Counted from the stretch's first letter, positions 1 through 9,136 are shown. The stretch is 64,000 nt of DNA from DASUNQ01 sp036277075 (GCA_036277075.1 DASUNQ010000027.1:1-64000); one strand, 5' to 3'. Numbers and translations: made by a program. Notes: generated by a model not told the origin, from the letters alone.

Positions 1-1
1 G

Positions 2-727
2 CGCGCCGAGCTCCACGCCCTGCGCGCCGCGCTCGCCGCCGACCGCGGGCGTGCCGCCGCCGCCCTCTCCCTCTTCGACCGCGCCGCGCAGCTCTACCGC
101 GCGCTCGGCGAGCGCCACGCCCTCGGGCGCACGCTGCTCGCCAAGAGCGCGGTCACGACGCCGCCGCTCGCGGCCGAGGCGCGCCTCGCCCTGTTGCGCG
201 AGGGCCTCTCCCTGCTCGACGAGCGCCTCGAGCCGCGCCTCGCCGCCGAGGCCCACCACCGCCTCGTCGCCGGGCTCATCGATGCCGGCCTCGCCGGCGA
301 GGGGCTCCTCCACCTGCAGAAGGCGCGGCTGCTCGAGCGCAAGGCGGGCGACGCGGTGGGCCTGCTGCGGCTGCTGCGGCTGGAGGGGAAGATCGCCGAG
401 GCGCTGGAGCGGACGGACGAGGCCGAGCGCCTGCTGTGCGAGGCCTGGACGGGGCTCGTCGGGCTCCGCCTGGGCCAGGACGCCGCCGCGGTCACCATCG
501 ACCTGGCGCGGCTCTACGCCCGCGCCGGCCGCACCGCCGACGCGCGCCGCTGGGCGCAGCGCCTCTCCCCCCTCTTCCACGCCCGCGGCCTCGACCGCGG
601 CGCCATCGCCGGCCTCCTCGTCCTCCAGCGCGCCCTAGAGACCGAGACCGCCACCCCCGACTTCATCGCCGAGCTAGACAACTACCTCCGCCGCCCCACC
701 CCCGCGCAGCTCCGGCGGGCCAGCTAA
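2..727 (+). CDS. C-terminal part of a TPR-like helical-repeat protein (5' end outside window)
   Basis: The reading frame is open from the window edge to a TAA at 725-727, so only the last ~241 residues are present. The chain is built of Ala/Leu/Arg-rich helical pairs, for example a segment reading ALSLFDRAAQLYRALGER, which fits a degenerate tetratricopeptide-type solenoid. Such domains are usually protein-binding or regulatory, often the C-terminal half of sensor, transcription-factor or kinase proteins in this kind of genome; the N-terminal effector domain cannot be seen. No membrane segment or catalytic motif is visible in this part. The function is therefore unknown beyond a likely scaffolding role. 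Confidence 0.7.
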   Translation, partial: RAELHALRAALAADRGRAAAALSLFDRAAQLYRALGERHALGRTLLAKSAVTTPPLAAEARLALLREGLSLLDERLEPRLAAEAHHRLVAGLIDAGLAGEGLLHLQKARLLERKAGDAVGLLRLLRLEGKIAEALERTDEAERLLCEAWTGLVGLRLGQDAAAVTIDLARLYARAGRTADARRWAQRLSPLFHARGLDRGAIAGLLVLQRALETETATPDFIAELDNYLRRPTPAQLRRAS

Positions 728-769
728 CCTCCAGCGTCTCTTTCACGTAGGGACGAGCGGGATGGGGGA

Positions 770-932
770 GGCCCGGCGGCGTGCGCTCCCCGGAGGAACC
801 TCTGCGCAAGCGCCGGCAAGCCCGCCGCAGTCCGCGACCGACCCCGCGCGCAGCGCAGCGGAGGCGCGCGCCCCCCGCCGCAGTCTTCAAAAGCGCGCGC
901 CGTTTCCGCAGGGGAGCGCACGCCGCCGGGCC
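770..932. repeat. 163-bp element with 22-bp perfect terminal inverted repeats
   Basis: Bases 770-791 are the exact reverse complement of 911-932, with 119 bases between. This is too long a spacer for a simple terminator and it carries no convincing ORF. The arms contain CTCCCCGGAGG-type sequence, also found in the arms of a 162-bp element at 63808-63969. The interiors also look related: both have GCGCGCC blocks and a CTCTGnGCnAGCG stretch near one arm. I read both as members of a small non-autonomous repeat family (MITE-like or large REP-like). No clear target-site duplication flanks it. It fills nearly all of the 728-960 intergenic gap between converging genes, so it could also act as a bidirectional terminator. 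Confidence 0.55.
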
Positions 933-960
933 GCGCGGGGGGAAGGTTCGGCCTTCCCTC

Positions 961-3900
961 CTACGACCCCGCCTGCTTCTTCTCCCACTCTTCCCGCGAC
1001 ATCCAGCTCAGCGCCTTCGCGTTCTTCTCCCGCAACGCTTCGGCCCGCCGCTCGGCCTCCTCCAACCGCTCCTCGAGCACCCCCGCCAGCTCCACCTGCG
1101 ACTGCGTCGGCCGCCCCTCGTACGAGTTGACCGATCCGTACAGCAACCCGATCTTCTCGCGGAGCTGCTCCTCCCCGGAGAGCCACCCCCCCTCGCTCGT
1201 CGCCACGAGCTCCTTCCGCAGCCCCGCGAGCGACGCGGCCAGCGCCTTCAGCCCCCGCTTCTGCGCCTGCGCCTCCGCGTCCGCCACCGCGTCGGCCAGA
1301 TACGTCAGCCGCTCCAGCATTCCGTAGAGCCGCCAGACGAGCTTCTCCTGCGCCGCCCGGTCCTCGGCCGCGTGCCGCGAGCGCGGGTCCGCCACCAGCT
1401 CCACCGTTCCCGGATACGTCTGGTCCCCCTTCACCACTTTGACCGTGTACGTCCCCAGCGGCACCCGCGGCCCCAGCATCGCGTACTGGTTCATCACCAG
1501 CGAATTCGCCGGCGGCATCTTCGGCGGCTTGGCGCGCATCGGCCAGGCGACGCGGTTGAGCCCCTTCCGCTTGCCCCCCGGGAGCGTCGCGACCCGCTTG
1601 CCGGCCTCGTCGTAGACCTCCACCTTGAGGTCGCCGAAGAGGTGCCGCTTTTTGAGGTAGTAGACGATCGTCGCCTGCTCCGAAGGGTTGAAGGCGACGA
1701 ACTCGTCGTCGGCGCCGAAGCTCTGGCCGGCCGACGGGATCATCGCCACCGACGGCCGCGACGAGAGGATCGCCACCTCGGAGTCCAGCGTCTCGCGCGT
1801 GAGCTGCCGCAGCGGCGTGATGTCGTCGAGGATGTAGATGCCGCGCCCGTGGGTGGCGACGATCAGGTCCGACTCCCGCGGGTGGACCACGAGGTCGCGC
1901 ACCGCCACCCGCTGGGGGAAGTTGCCGGTGAAGCGCGCCCAGCGGGCGCCGCCATCCACCGAGACGAAGAGGCCGTCCTCGGTGCCGAGGAAGAGGAGGT
2001 CGCGGTTGGCCGGGTCCTCCTCGACGACGTGGGCGTAGCCCGAGAGCGCGTCGCTACCGAGCGAGGTCCAGCTCTTGCCCGAATCGGTCGTCTTGAAGAC
2101 GTACGTCTCCATGTCGCCGCGGGCGTGGCCGTCGAAGGTGGCGTAGGCGGTCGCCGCGTCGTGCGCCGAGGCCTCGACGTGCGACACCCAGGTGCCCCGC
2201 GGCAATCCCGGCAGGGCGGGGGCGGTGTCGGTCCAGGACTTGCCGCCGTCGCGCGTCACCTGGAGCCGCCCGTCGTCGGTGCCGGCCCAGATGGTCTGCG
2301 GGTCCTTCGGCGACTCGGCGATGGTGTAGATCGTGGTGTGGTTCTCGGCCGTCGAGTTGTCGCGGGTCAGCCCGCCGGACTCGCGCTGCTTCTGCTTGGC
2401 CGGGTCGTTGGTCGTCAGGTCGGGAGAGGCCCGCTCCCAGCTGTCGCCGCGGTCGCGCGAGCGGAAGAGGAACTGCGAGCCGAGGTAGACCGTCCCCTTC
2501 TGGGTCGGCGAGAGGTGGATCGGTGTGTTCCAGTTGAAGCGCAGCTCCCGCTCCCCCTTGCGCGGCTGCGGCTTGATGTCGCGCGCCTCTCCGGTCTCGA
2601 GATTGACCCGGCCGATGTTGCCCCCCTGGTACTCGACGTAGACGTAGTCCGGATCGGCGGCGTCGCGGAAGACGTGGAAGCCGTCGCCGAAGAAGAGGTC
2701 CTTCCAGTCCTTGTTCTCGATGCCGCCCGGGGAGCGCGAGGGCCCGGTCCAGGTGCCGTTGTCCTGCAGGCCGCCGTAGACGTTGTACGGCCATTCGTCG
2801 TCGTAGCTGACCTCGTAGAACTGCGACACCGGCAGCACCTTGGCGAAGCGCCAGCGGTGCGCGCGGTCGTGCGAGACGTAGAGCCCGCCGTCGGTGCCGA
2901 GGAACATCTCGTGCGGGTTCTTGGGGTTGATCCAGAGCGCGTGGTGGTCCGGGTGGACGCCGCCGAAGCCGTGACCGGAGAAGGGGGAGTTGAACGACCT
3001 TCCACCGTCGGTCGAGATGGTGAGGGTGAGCCCCGGCTTGTAGACGTAGTCGAAGTCGGTCGGGTCGACGACGACGTGCGCGAAGTAGAAGGGGCGCGCC
3101 TGGATGTTGAACGAGGAGTTGACCTCCTCCCAGGTGTGGCCGGTGTCGTCGGAGCGGAAGAGGGCGGTCCTCTCCGACTCGACGACGGCGTAGACGACGC
3201 TCGGCCGCGAGGGCGCGACCGCCACCGCGATCCGCCCCTTCTCCCCCTTGGGCAGCCCGTTGTCGAGCTTCTTCCAGGTCTCGCCGCCGTCGCGCGACTG
3301 GTAGAGGGCGCTCCCCTTGCCGCCGGAGTGGAACGACCACGGCGTGCGCCGGAACTGCCACATCCCGGCGTAGAGGACCCGCGGGTCCTGCGGGTCGAGC
3401 GAGAGGTCGGAGCAGCCGGTCCTGCCGTCCACCGCCAGCACCCGCTTCCAGCTCTTGCCGCCGTCGGTCGTCTTGTAGACGCCGCGCTCGTCGTGGTCGT
3501 CCCAGAGGTGCCCGGTGGCGCACACCCAGACCGTCTTGCCGTCCTTCGGGTGGACGGCGATGCCGGCGATGCGCTCGGAGCTCTCGAGCCCCATCCGCTG
3601 CCAGGTCTCGCCGCCGTCGGTCGTCTTGTAGACGCCGTCGCCGACCGAGACGCTGTTGCGGGTGCAGCTTTCGCCGGTCCCCACCCAGACGGTCTTGGGG
3701 TCGCTCGGGTCGACGCGCACCGCGCCGATCGACTGCGCGTGATCGTCGAAGACGGGCTCGAAGGAGACGCCGCCGTCGACCGACTTCCAGACCCCGCCCG
3801 AGGCGGCGCCGACCCAGACCGTCACCGGGTCGTTCGCCACCGCGTCGATGGCGGCGATGCGGCCGCCCATGACCGCCGGCCCGAGGGCGCGGGCCTCGAG

Positions 3901-4047
3901 CCCGCCGAAGGTCGCGGAGTCGATCTCCGGCGGCATCGGCGCCTCGGCGGCGGCCGCGGCCGGCACCGGGTCGGGCGGCTGGGCGCGGGCGGCGCCGGCG
4001 CCGAGCGCCAGCCCGAGGGCGAGCGGGACGAGTGCGCGGCGGGCCAT
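961..4047 (-). CDS. Secreted Asp-box/BNR beta-propeller protein (sortilin-VPS10-like)
   Basis: A 1028-residue exported protein. Residues 1-22 form a signal peptide ending ARA before Gln. The body contains about eleven Asp-box motifs of the S/T-x-D-x-G-x-x-W type (for example TTDGGETW, SRDGGDSW-like), each normally capping a propeller blade, so one or two large seven- to ten-bladed propellers are expected. The C-terminal ~250 residues are a separate domain with a Ser/Pro-rich beta part and a helical tail rich in Glu and Arg. The family is common in Acidobacteriota and Bacteroidota and is usually annotated as glycosyl-hydrolase or sortilin-like, but no glycosidase active site is evident. Its ATG lies one base after the stop of the LolA-like gene, so the two are probably translationally coupled. 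A paralogue (4873-8199) is transcribed divergently. Confidence 0.9.
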   Translation of the reverse strand: MARRALVPLALGLALGAGAARAQPPDPVPAAAAAEAPMPPEIDSATFGGLEARALGPAVMGGRIAAIDAVANDPVTVWVGAASGGVWKSVDGGVSFEPVFDDHAQSIGAVRVDPSDPKTVWVGTGESCTRNSVSVGDGVYKTTDGGETWQRMGLESSERIAGIAVHPKDGKTVWVCATGHLWDDHDERGVYKTTDGGKSWKRVLAVDGRTGCSDLSLDPQDPRVLYAGMWQFRRTPWSFHSGGKGSALYQSRDGGETWKKLDNGLPKGEKGRIAVAVAPSRPSVVYAVVESERTALFRSDDTGHTWEEVNSSFNIQARPFYFAHVVVDPTDFDYVYKPGLTLTISTDGGRSFNSPFSGHGFGGVHPDHHALWINPKNPHEMFLGTDGGLYVSHDRAHRWRFAKVLPVSQFYEVSYDDEWPYNVYGGLQDNGTWTGPSRSPGGIENKDWKDLFFGDGFHVFRDAADPDYVYVEYQGGNIGRVNLETGEARDIKPQPRKGERELRFNWNTPIHLSPTQKGTVYLGSQFLFRSRDRGDSWERASPDLTTNDPAKQKQRESGGLTRDNSTAENHTTIYTIAESPKDPQTIWAGTDDGRLQVTRDGGKSWTDTAPALPGLPRGTWVSHVEASAHDAATAYATFDGHARGDMETYVFKTTDSGKSWTSLGSDALSGYAHVVEEDPANRDLLFLGTEDGLFVSVDGGARWARFTGNFPQRVAVRDLVVHPRESDLIVATHGRGIYILDDITPLRQLTRETLDSEVAILSSRPSVAMIPSAGQSFGADDEFVAFNPSEQATIVYYLKKRHLFGDLKVEVYDEAGKRVATLPGGKRKGLNRVAWPMRAKPPKMPPANSLVMNQYAMLGPRVPLGTYTVKVVKGDQTYPGTVELVADPRSRHAAEDRAAQEKLVWRLYGMLERLTYLADAVADAEAQAQKRGLKALAASLAGLRKELVATSEGGWLSGEEQLREKIGLLYGSVNSYEGRPTQSQVELAGVLEERLEEAERRAEALREKNAKALSWMSREEWEKKQAGS

Positions 4048-4048
4048 G

Positions 4049-4792
4049 TCAGCTCGGCTTCGCCGCTTCCTTCGCGGGCATCGCGAAGCGGTCGGCGGCG
4101 ATCTCGGGGTTGATCTCGATTTTCTCGATGACGATCTGCTGGCTGTGCGGCATCCCCTTGGGCTTGATCGCGATCGAGTGCGCCAGCATCAGCCCGCCGA
4201 CCTCCTTGTAGTCGCCGAAGCTGGTCTCCACCTCGACCTCCTGGCCGCGGCGGTTGCTCTTGCCCTCGGCCTTGATCTCGAGGAAGGCGTCGGCGTCGAG
4301 GAAGAGGTTGACGACGTCGCCGTTCTTCTTGGTCACCTTGAGCTGGTGCGCCGGGGTGCCCTCGACGTCCGCCTTACCCACGTACTCGACCTGGTGGCCC
4401 TTCGCCTTGTAGTCGACGAGCGGGCCGTCGATGTCGGCCTGGTCCTCGATCTCCTTGAGGTCCTCGGGCGACATCTTCTCGGGGTCCTTCTTGCCCAGGA
4501 AGGGCATCACCGCCCAGCCGGTCGTGCCGTCGTAGGCCTGGATGCCGGTCATGCCCTGCATGGTGAACTCCATGCGCACGTTGTTGGGGCGTTTGAACTC
4601 GAGGGTCACCGGCATCTCCGTGCCCTGGCCCACCATCTTGCCGGTCATGCGCATGGTCTGGACGGACTGCATCTTCTCGCGCCCGCCGTGCGCCTGGATG
4701 TTCTTCTCGATCAGCTCGTCGGCGGTCTGCGCCTGGGCGAGCGAGCCCACGGCGAAGGCGGCGAGCAGACAGACGAGGTTTCTCCGCAGCAT
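4049..4792 (-). CDS. Exported LolA/outer-membrane lipoprotein-sorting-like protein
   Basis: A 247-residue protein with a signal peptide (residues 1-22, ending AQA). The mature part begins with a helical TADELIEKNIQAHGG motif typical of the LolA-like lipoprotein-sorting family found in Acidobacteriota, followed by beta strands that would form a half-barrel. LolA-fold proteins carry lipids or lipid anchors through the periplasm; this branch is distant from true LolA and its cargo is unknown. It precedes the Asp-box protein gene by one base in an apparent two-gene operon, suggesting it helps make or sense a surface or envelope component. An AGGAG ribosome site lies just upstream of the ATG. Confidence 0.8.
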   Translation of the reverse strand: MLRRNLVCLLAAFAVGSLAQAQTADELIEKNIQAHGGREKMQSVQTMRMTGKMVGQGTEMPVTLEFKRPNNVRMEFTMQGMTGIQAYDGTTGWAVMPFLGKKDPEKMSPEDLKEIEDQADIDGPLVDYKAKGHQVEYVGKADVEGTPAHQLKVTKKNGDVVNLFLDADAFLEIKAEGKSNRRGQEVEVETSFGDYKEVGGLMLAHSIAIKPKGMPHSQQIVIEKIEINPEIAADRFAMPAKEAAKPS

Positions 4793-4872
4793 CGTTTTTC
4801 TCCTCTGGAAGGCTGGATTGCCGTCTACGCGTCGGACGCGTCGGAAGGCGCCGAGTTTACACTTTGCGCGCC
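4793..4872. promoter_or_regulatory. Divergent control region between LolA-like and Asp-box genes
   Basis: This 80-bp gap separates divergent start codons and must hold both promoters. A 9-bp unit CGCGTCGGA is tandemly duplicated at 4828-4845 and may be a regulator site. A ribosome site for the minus-strand gene lies at its left edge. I could not assign confident -35/-10 pairs. Confidence 0.3.
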
Positions 4873-7800
4873 ATGACCAAGCTCTCTTCTCTCGACGCCC
4901 TGCTCCTCGCGGCGTTCCTCGCGCCGCTTCCCGCCGCCGCCGCCATCGACCCGTCGCTCCTCGCCGGCATGAAGGCGCGCTCGATCGGCCCCGCCGCGAT
5001 GAGCGGCCGGGTCGCCGCCGTCGAAGGCGTCCCCTCCGACCCCGGCCAGCTCTGGGTCGGGGCGGCGACCGGCGGCGTCTGGAAGTCGACCGACGGCGGC
5101 CTCACCTTCGCGCCGGTCTTCGACGACCAGCCGGTGGCGGCGATCGGCGCGGTGGCGGTGTCGCGCGTCAACCCGGCGATCGTCTGGGTGGGCACCGGCG
5201 AGGGCAACCCGCGCAACAGCGCCTCGGTGGGCAACGGCGTCTACCGCTCGCTCGACGGCGGCCGCACCTGGAAGCACCTCGGCCTCGAGGCGACCGAGCG
5301 CATCCACCGCATCCTCCTCCACCCGACCGATCCGGACACCGCCTGGGTGGCCGCCCTCGGCCGCGCCTGGGGGGAGAACCCCGAGCGCGGCGTCTTCAAG
5401 ACCACCGACGGCGGCCGCACCTGGGGGAAGGTCCTCTACGTCGACGAGCGCACCGGCGCCGCCGACCTCGCCGCCGACCCGCGCAACCCCGAGAAGCTCT
5501 TCGCCGCGATGTGGGAGTACCGGCGCTGGCCCTGGTTCTTCCGCTCCGGCGGCCCCGGCTCGGGGCTCCACGTCAGCCACGACGGCGGCGCGAGCTGGCG
5601 GCGGGCGACCGAGGCGGACGGCCTGCCGGCCGGCGACCTCGGGCGGATCGGCGTCGCCGTCGCCCCTTCCGACCCGCGCGTCGTCTACGCCCTGGTCGAG
5701 GCGGCGGAGAGCGCCCTCCTGCGCTCGGCCGACGGCGGCCGCACCTGGAAGAAGGTCAACACCAGGAAGGACGTCTCGCCGCGCCCCTTCTACTACGCCG
5801 ACCTGCGGGTGGACCCGGAGAACGCGAACCGCGTCTACCGGCTGGGCGGCGCGCTCGACGTCTCCGACGACGGCGGCAGGACCTGGGAGGCGCTGCTCGG
5901 CTGGGGGAAGGTCCACCCCGACCACCACGCCCTCTGGATCCACCCCGAGGACGGCGGCTTCATGGTCAACGGCAACGACGGCGGCATCGCGGTGACGCGC
6001 GACCGCGGGGCGTCGTGGCGCTTCGTCGGCAACCTCCCGCTCGCCCAGTTCTACCACGTGCGCGTCGACCAGGAGGTGCCCTACAACGTCTACGGCGGCC
6101 TCCAGGACAACGGCTCCTGGAAGGGGCCGAGCGCGGTGTGGGAGAACGCCGGGATGCGCAACCAGCACTGGCAGGAGGTGGCTTTCGGCGACGGCTTCGA
6201 CACCGTGCCCGACCCGCGCGACGCGATGCGCGGCTACGCCATGAGCCAGGAGGGGTACCTGGTGCGCTGGGACCTGCGCACCGGCAAGCGCAAGGACATC
6301 CGTCCGGCGGGCTCGCCCGGCGTGCCGCTGCGCTTCAACTGGAACGCCGGCATCGCCGTCGACCCCTTCGCGCCGGACACGATCTACTTCGGCAGCCAGT
6401 TCGTCCACCGCTCGACCGACCGCGGCGACACCTGGACGACGATCAGCCCCGACCTGACGACCGACCGCAAGGAGTGGCAGCGGCAGCGGGAGAGCGGCGG
6501 CCTCACGCCCGACGTCACCGGGGCCGAGAACTTCACCACGATCATCGCCCTCGCCCCTTCGCCGGTCGAGCGCGGCGTGCTCTGGGCGGGGACCGACGAC
6601 GGGCGCCTGCACGTGACCCGCGACGGCGGCGCGAGCTGGACGAGCGTCGAGAAGAACGTGAGAGGCGTGCCGGCCAACACCTGGATCCCGCACGTCCTCC
6701 CCTCGACGCACGACGCCGGCACCGCCTTCGTCGTCTTCGACGACCACCGGCGCTCGAACTGGACCCCCTACCTCTACCGCACGACCGACTACGGCCGCAC
6801 CTGGACGAGCCTGGCGACCAAGGACCTGCGCGGCTACGCCCTGGCGATCGCGCAGGACGCGGTCGACCCCGACCTCCTCTTCCTCGGCACCGAGTTCGGT
6901 CTCTGGACCTCGCTCGACGGCGGGCGGAGCTGGCTGCCCTGGCGGCACGGCGTGCCGACGGTCTCGGTCATGGACCTCGCCGTCCACCCGCGCGACCACG
7001 ACCTGGTGATCGCCACCCACGGCCGCGCGCTCTACGTCCTCGACGACCTGGCGCCGCTGCGCACGCTCTCGGCCGAGACGCTGCGGGCGCCGCTCCACCT
7101 CTTCCCGGCCTCGCCGGCGGTGCAGCATCAGGTGCGCCAGAGCGGCTCCTCGCGCTTCCCCGGCCACGGCGAGTTCGAGGCGGAGAACGAGCCCTACGGG
7201 GCGGTGCTGACCTATTCGCTCAACGTCGCCGGGCTGCCGCACCCGGACGTCGAGGTCGAGCGCGGGCGCACGGAGGAGGAGCGGGAGAAGGAGCTGGCGC
7301 GGCGGCGGCGCGAGGAGCGGGCGCCGGAGGCCGGCGAGGAGGTGCCGGCGGCGGCGGTCAAGGGTCCGCCGGCCGCGGCCGAGGAGGCCGCCCGGGCGGC
7401 GCCGGAAGGGAAGCCGGGGGAGGGGCCGCAGGTGACGATCGAGGTGCGCGACGCGGAGGGTGGGCTGGTGCGCAGCTTCAAGGGGCCGGCGAAGCTCGGC
7501 GTCAACCGCGCGGTCTGGGACCTCGCGACCGAGGCGCCGAAGTCGCCGTCGACCCAGCCGTCCTGGTGGGGCTCGGGCGGCCCCGAGGCGCTGCCGGGGA
7601 CCTACCAGGTGACGGTCAAGCTCAAGGACCACGAGTCGAGCGGCCAGGTCGAGGTCCTCCCCGACCCGCGGGTGCCCTTCGCCGCCGAGACCCGCCGCGC
7701 CAACTGGGAGGCGCAGCGGCGCGCCGGGCGGCTCCAAGAGGCCGTCGACGCCGCGGTCGAGCGGGTGCGGCGGACGCGCGCCGACCTCGACACCCTGGTG

Positions 7801-8199
7801 GCGCGCGCCAAGCCGCGGGAGAAGGAGGAGGAGAGCACCGAGGCCAAGGCCGCGCACGAGGCGCACAAGGAGCTGGCGAAGGAGGCCAAGCGGGTCAAAG
7901 ACGCGCTCGAGAAGGTGGAGCTCCGCCTTTGGCAGACCGACGAGCCGAAGGGCATCCTCCCGCCCGACGACGCCTTCTCGCAGATCCAGTACGCCCGCTT
8001 CGCCGTCGCCTCTTCCTGGGACGCTCCGACGGCGGCGCAGACGGCGTACCTGGAGCAGGCCGCGACGACGCTGGCCGGGGCGCTCGGCGATCTCAACAAG
8101 CTCTTGACCGGGGAGGTCGCGGCATTCAAGAGGCGGCTCCAGGAGACCGACCTCCGGCTCCTGCCGGAGTTGCCGCCCATCGAGGTGCAAGAGGACTAG
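4873..8199 (+). CDS. Secreted Asp-box/BNR beta-propeller protein, paralogue of the 961-4047 protein
   Basis: About 1108 residues from the ATG at 4873; an in-frame TTG at 4864 would add three residues but the ATG gives the cleaner signal peptide (MTKLSSLDALLLAAF, cleaved near AAAA-IDP). The order of Asp-box motifs (STDGGLTF, SLDGGRTW, TTDGGRTW, STDRGDTW and others) and phrases such as YNVYGGLQDNGSW and HPDHHALWI are shared with the divergent neighbour, so these are duplicated genes. The C-terminal third contains a charged Glu/Ala/Arg linker (near residues 790-860), a beta domain and a helical bundle. The family is exported; a role in carbohydrate or protein binding at the surface is likely, but no catalytic residues are evident. 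Confidence 0.9.
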   Translation: MTKLSSLDALLLAAFLAPLPAAAAIDPSLLAGMKARSIGPAAMSGRVAAVEGVPSDPGQLWVGAATGGVWKSTDGGLTFAPVFDDQPVAAIGAVAVSRVNPAIVWVGTGEGNPRNSASVGNGVYRSLDGGRTWKHLGLEATERIHRILLHPTDPDTAWVAALGRAWGENPERGVFKTTDGGRTWGKVLYVDERTGAADLAADPRNPEKLFAAMWEYRRWPWFFRSGGPGSGLHVSHDGGASWRRATEADGLPAGDLGRIGVAVAPSDPRVVYALVEAAESALLRSADGGRTWKKVNTRKDVSPRPFYYADLRVDPENANRVYRLGGALDVSDDGGRTWEALLGWGKVHPDHHALWIHPEDGGFMVNGNDGGIAVTRDRGASWRFVGNLPLAQFYHVRVDQEVPYNVYGGLQDNGSWKGPSAVWENAGMRNQHWQEVAFGDGFDTVPDPRDAMRGYAMSQEGYLVRWDLRTGKRKDIRPAGSPGVPLRFNWNAGIAVDPFAPDTIYFGSQFVHRSTDRGDTWTTISPDLTTDRKEWQRQRESGGLTPDVTGAENFTTIIALAPSPVERGVLWAGTDDGRLHVTRDGGASWTSVEKNVRGVPANTWIPHVLPSTHDAGTAFVVFDDHRRSNWTPYLYRTTDYGRTWTSLATKDLRGYALAIAQDAVDPDLLFLGTEFGLWTSLDGGRSWLPWRHGVPTVSVMDLAVHPRDHDLVIATHGRALYVLDDLAPLRTLSAETLRAPLHLFPASPAVQHQVRQSGSSRFPGHGEFEAENEPYGAVLTYSLNVAGLPHPDVEVERGRTEEEREKELARRRREERAPEAGEEVPAAAVKGPPAAAEEAARAAPEGKPGEGPQVTIEVRDAEGGLVRSFKGPAKLGVNRAVWDLATEAPKSPSTQPSWWGSGGPEALPGTYQVTVKLKDHESSGQVEVLPDPRVPFAAETRRANWEAQRRAGRLQEAVDAAVERVRRTRADLDTLVARAKPREKEEESTEAKAAHEAHKELAKEAKRVKDALEKVELRLWQTDEPKGILPPDDAFSQIQYARFAVASSWDAPTAAQTAYLEQAATTLAGALGDLNKLLTGEVAAFKRRLQETDLRLLPELPPIEVQED

Positions 8200-8222
8200 C
8201 GGCGGGGGATCGCGCCGCAGGG

Positions 8223-8495
8223 GTGCGGATACACCCCGCCGCCGCGGAAATGCACGCCGCAGGCACGGAGGATCGATCCGCCGCGGCGGAGGTGCACGCC
8301 GCCGCGCCGGCGGTGCACCCCGCCGACGATGCGACGACATCCTCCGGACCTCCGGCGGCATCCGGAGGCGCGGAGGAAACATCCCGACTTCCTCCGGAGT
8401 GCATAGACGATGCAGAATGGTGTATTCTCGTGATGCCGGGAGGCACCACAGGTCCGGCGGAGTGTAGAGCAGCTGCCGGGACGTGTATTTCCACC
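8223..8495. repeat. Degenerate array of thirteen 21-bp units
   Basis: The 312-bp gap between the propeller gene and vapB is almost filled by units that start every 21 bases from 8223 (8223, 8244, 8265, 8286, 8307, and so on to 8475). The best-kept part of the unit resembles GGAGGTGCACGCC; single units contain short palindromes such as GGATCGATCC (8270-8279) and GGTGCACC (8312-8319). Read as codons the period is seven residues (A-E-x-x-x-x-x), but no start, ribosome site or signal supports a protein here. The unit layout matches the better-preserved array at 61229-61471. It may be a minisatellite or a set of helically phased protein-binding sites. Confidence 0.6.
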
Positions 8496-8511
8496 TCCCA
8501 GGGGAGATCCG

Positions 8512-8739
8512 ATGCGCACGAACATCCATCTCGACGACGACCTGCTCGCCCGCTGTATGCGGTGCACCGGTCTCAAGACGAAGCGGGCGGTGGTGGAGGA
8601 GGGGCTGCGGGCGCTCCTGCGCCTGGACGGCCAGCGGGAGGTGCGCGACCTGCGCGGCCGCCTGCGCTGGGAGGACCGCGCGACGCCGGCGGCTCCGTCC
8701 GCCCCGCGGCCGGGGAGCGGCGATGCGGACCCTCGTTGA
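8512..8739 (+). CDS. vapB: VapB-type ribbon-helix-helix antitoxin
   Basis: A 75-residue protein that begins MRTNIHLDDDLL and continues with a helix containing GLKTKRAVVEEGLRALLRL, the strand-helix-helix pattern of VapB-family antitoxins. Residues 1-45 should dimerise and bind operator DNA; the Arg/Pro-rich tail would wrap the toxin. GGGGAGA just upstream of the ATG is a good ribosome site. The start of the PIN-domain gene lies inside its 3' end (17-bp overlap), the usual arrangement for antitoxin and toxin made from one autoregulated message. The operator would be expected at the right edge of the 21-bp repeat array. Confidence 0.85.
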   Translation: MRTNIHLDDDLLARCMRCTGLKTKRAVVEEGLRALLRLDGQREVRDLRGRLRWEDRATPAAPSAPRPGSGDADPR

Positions 8740-9136
8740 CGCCTCGGTCTGGACCGCCTACTTCAACGGCGCCCGCTCGCCCCTCGTCGATTGGCTCGAC
8801 GCCTCCCTCGGCCGCGCCGCCCTGGTCGTCGCCGACCTGACCCTCGTCGAGGTCCTCCGCGGCATCGCCGACGAGGCCGAGCAGGAGCGCGCCCGCGCCG
8901 CCCTGCTGAAGTTCTCCATCGTCGAGACCGCCGGCCGCGACCTCGCCCTCCAGGCCGCCGACTACCTCCGCGCCCTCCGCACCGCCGCCGCCCTCGAGCC
9001 CCCCCTCCCCCAAGCCCTCATCGCCACCGCCTGCCTCGCCGGCGGCCTCCAGCTCCTCCACCAGGACCCAGCCTACGAGCCGTTCGAGCAGCACCTCGGG
9101 CTGGCGACGCCCGGTGCGGTGGTGGAGGTCTGGTGA
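8723..9136 (+). CDS. vapC: VapC-like PIN-domain toxin, one acidic active-site residue apparently replaced
   Basis: A 137-residue PIN-domain protein starting at the ATG inside vapB. PIN ribonucleases use three or four acidic residues to hold Mg2+. Asp6 (LVDASVW), Glu43 (LTLVEVLRG) and Asp115 (LLHQDPAY) align with the usual positions, but the third acid, normally in a DALIAATA-like motif, reads PQALIATA here, so Gln97 stands where Asp is expected. The enzyme may be weak or inactive, or another residue may substitute. Known VapC toxins cut tRNA or rRNA to stop growth. The gene ends directly against the convergent gene at 9137 with no spacer. Confidence 0.8.
   Translation: MRTLVDASVWTAYFNGARSPLVDWLDASLGRAALVVADLTLVEVLRGIADEAEQERARAALLKFSIVETAGRDLALQAADYLRALRTAAALEPPLPQALIATACLAGGLQLLHQDPAYEPFEQHLGLATPGAVVEVW

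Noticed and set aside
781..4113. Long plus-strand frames antisense to the Asp-box gene, and similar frames at 4825-8529, 57804-61493 and 18348-20705
   Set aside because: Same cause: high-GC shadow frames with repetitive Arg/Leu/Glu composition opposite well-supported genes.
8196..8576. Minus-strand ORF of 126 codons over the first 21-bp array
   Set aside because: No ribosome site or start context, and the residues are only the translation of the array; it also overlaps the vapB start.
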